A stretch of DNA of 64,000 nucleotides, taken from CAZISM01 sp964541895 (GTDB lineage Bacteria > Zhuqueibacterota > Zhuqueibacteria > Residuimicrobiales > Residuimicrobiaceae). The notes beneath the pieces are model-generated. The model made no database searches. It saw only the letters and a list, made by a program, of their open reading frames with translations, and was not told the origin of the DNA. The position numbers and the translations under genes are program-made. Positions 63,313-64,000 of the stretch are shown piece after piece (positions within the stretch are counted from its first letter, which is position 1; every line of letters begins with the position of its first letter). The DNA is taken from positions 20,695 through 84,694 of the forward strand of contig CAZISM010000009.1 in the NCBI GenBank assembly GCA_964541895.1, in the 5' to 3' direction.

Positions 63313-63984
63313 TCAGGGTTCCTGAACTTCGGTAAGATAGGCCAGTGCTTTTTGTAATGGTACATTGTTGGGACCTAAATCGAGGCCTTTGCGATAGGTG
63401 GCAATCGCATCGGCGACTCGATTCAAGCGATAATACATATTGCCCAGGTAGAGGAACACCTGCGGATCCTGATTGCCAAGCCGCAGCAGGGCTTCCAGGT
63501 GGTGGCGGGCGCATTCCAGCGCCTGATCCGCCATGCAGGCCAGAGCGGCATGGTAATGGGCGATGATGGACTCGGCGTTCTGCTCCAACAGCACTTCAAA
63601 GGCCTGTCGGGATTCCCGATAGGCGCCGGTATGATAATAGGCGATACCCAGCCAGTACTCCGCCATCACCATGGTGGGCGACAGCTCGGTCACTTTGCGC
63701 AGCGCTGTGATCGCCTCTTCTATACGAGCGCTGCGGTAAAGACAGATACCCAGATAATAATAGGCGTACGGAAGTTTGGGATTGACCTGGATGACGCGGT
63801 TGAAGGTGTCGATCGCGGCTGCCAGCTTGCCACGGAGGTAATAGCCGTTGCCCAGCATCAGCAGGGAACGAACGTCGTTGGGATTTTTAGAGATGTTCTT
63901 TTCGAGTTGCATGGTGAGTTCTTCGACCTGAGATGGATCCATGATGTCCATGGCTTCGACCAGATTGAGCTCGCTCTGTTTCAT
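63313..63984 (-). CDS. TPR repeat protein
   Basis: A 223-residue protein with about five tetratricopeptide repeats (e.g. VRSLLMLGNGYYLRGKLAAA, PYAYYYLGICLYRSARIEEA, VFLYLGNMYYRLNRVADA). No signal peptide or enzyme motif. TPRs make protein-binding superhelices. First in the window of the minus-strand run that leads into the citrate synthase gene, 123 bases away, so it may be in the same unit; its promoter is outside or near the edge. Its N-terminus is complete. Confidence 0.88.
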   Translation of the reverse strand: MKQSELNLVEAMDIMDPSQVEELTMQLEKNISKNPNDVRSLLMLGNGYYLRGKLAAAIDTFNRVIQVNPKLPYAYYYLGICLYRSARIEEAITALRKVTELSPTMVMAEYWLGIAYYHTGAYRESRQAFEVLLEQNAESIIAHYHAALACMADQALECARHHLEALLRLGNQDPQVFLYLGNMYYRLNRVADAIATYRKGLDLGPNNVPLQKALAYLTEVQEP

Positions 63985-64000
63985 GGATGTATGCCTTCTG

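Overview
The window looks like a piece of a metagenome-assembled genome from the FCB superphylum (Bacteroidota/Calditrichota/KSB1-like). Six secreted proteins end in an NPF/FlgD-like sorting tail (NYPNPFN or variants), and there is a PorV/PorQ-family outer-membrane protein, a large TonB-dependent receptor and Bacteroidota-like promoter elements. The phylum assignment is inference from gene content; there is no rRNA in the window. Three runs of exactly 100 N (7727-7826, 25355-25454, 37227-37326) are scaffold joins. At the first, the same 55 bases flank the N run on both sides, so the true sequence is continuous there and encodes one unbroken gene.

Layout: (1) 1-383, the end of an ABC-F ATPase gene. 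(2) 561-10807, a carbohydrate-active block with two beta-helix proteins (one with a DUF1349-like end, one GH28-like), a large glycosidase-like protein spanning the first gap, and a GH39/clan-A glycosidase. (3) 10925-16893, a TonB/AgmX-like protein, an AIR-synthase/HypE-like protein, then the housekeeping operon ffh-rpsP-rimM-trmD-rplS. (4) 17109-25916, acyl-CoA synthetase, a small zinc-ribbon protein, a GH78 alpha-L-rhamnosidase and a large secreted NPF-tail protein with a gap near its end. (5) 26151-29923 (minus), an ECF sigma / anti-sigma-HEAT / DUF4097 / DUF4097 operon. (6) 30085-33880 (minus), radical SAM, thioredoxin, membrane PHP phosphoesterase and SpoVG. (7) 34098-38171, a beta-helix NPF-tail protein, a pseudouridine synthase and a Tat-exported aldo/keto reductase, the last two both cut by the third gap. 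(8) 38263-46485 (minus), a four-gene envelope operon: TonB receptor, secreted NPF-tail protein, PorV-like protein, and a duplicated lectin-like NPF-tail protein. (9) 46824-53308, a UroD-family protein, a secreted beta-propeller, GNATs, an SPFH/NfeD pair and EF-P. (10) 53422-63984 (minus), an RNA m5U methyltransferase, a malate/lactate dehydrogenase, aconitase, isocitrate dehydrogenase, a cyclotransferase-amidoligase-like fusion, a probable Re-citrate synthase and a TPR protein.

Functional reading: the glycosidases (GH28-like, GH78, GH39-like, beta-helix proteins) point to extracellular breakdown of pectin-like plant polysaccharide, and the TonB/PorV/NPF operon to a SusCD-independent way of displaying proteins and taking up products. 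The citrate synthase, aconitase and isocitrate dehydrogenase make an oxidative route from acetyl-CoA and oxaloacetate to 2-oxoglutarate. Reading upstream regions by eye gave a recurrent promoter form, TTGnnn-N16/17-TAnnTT, often followed by TGG or GG. A dispersed intergenic repeat of about 75-130 bp occurs at four loci, three of them between convergent genes. No tRNA, rRNA, CRISPR array, transposase or phage gene was seen.
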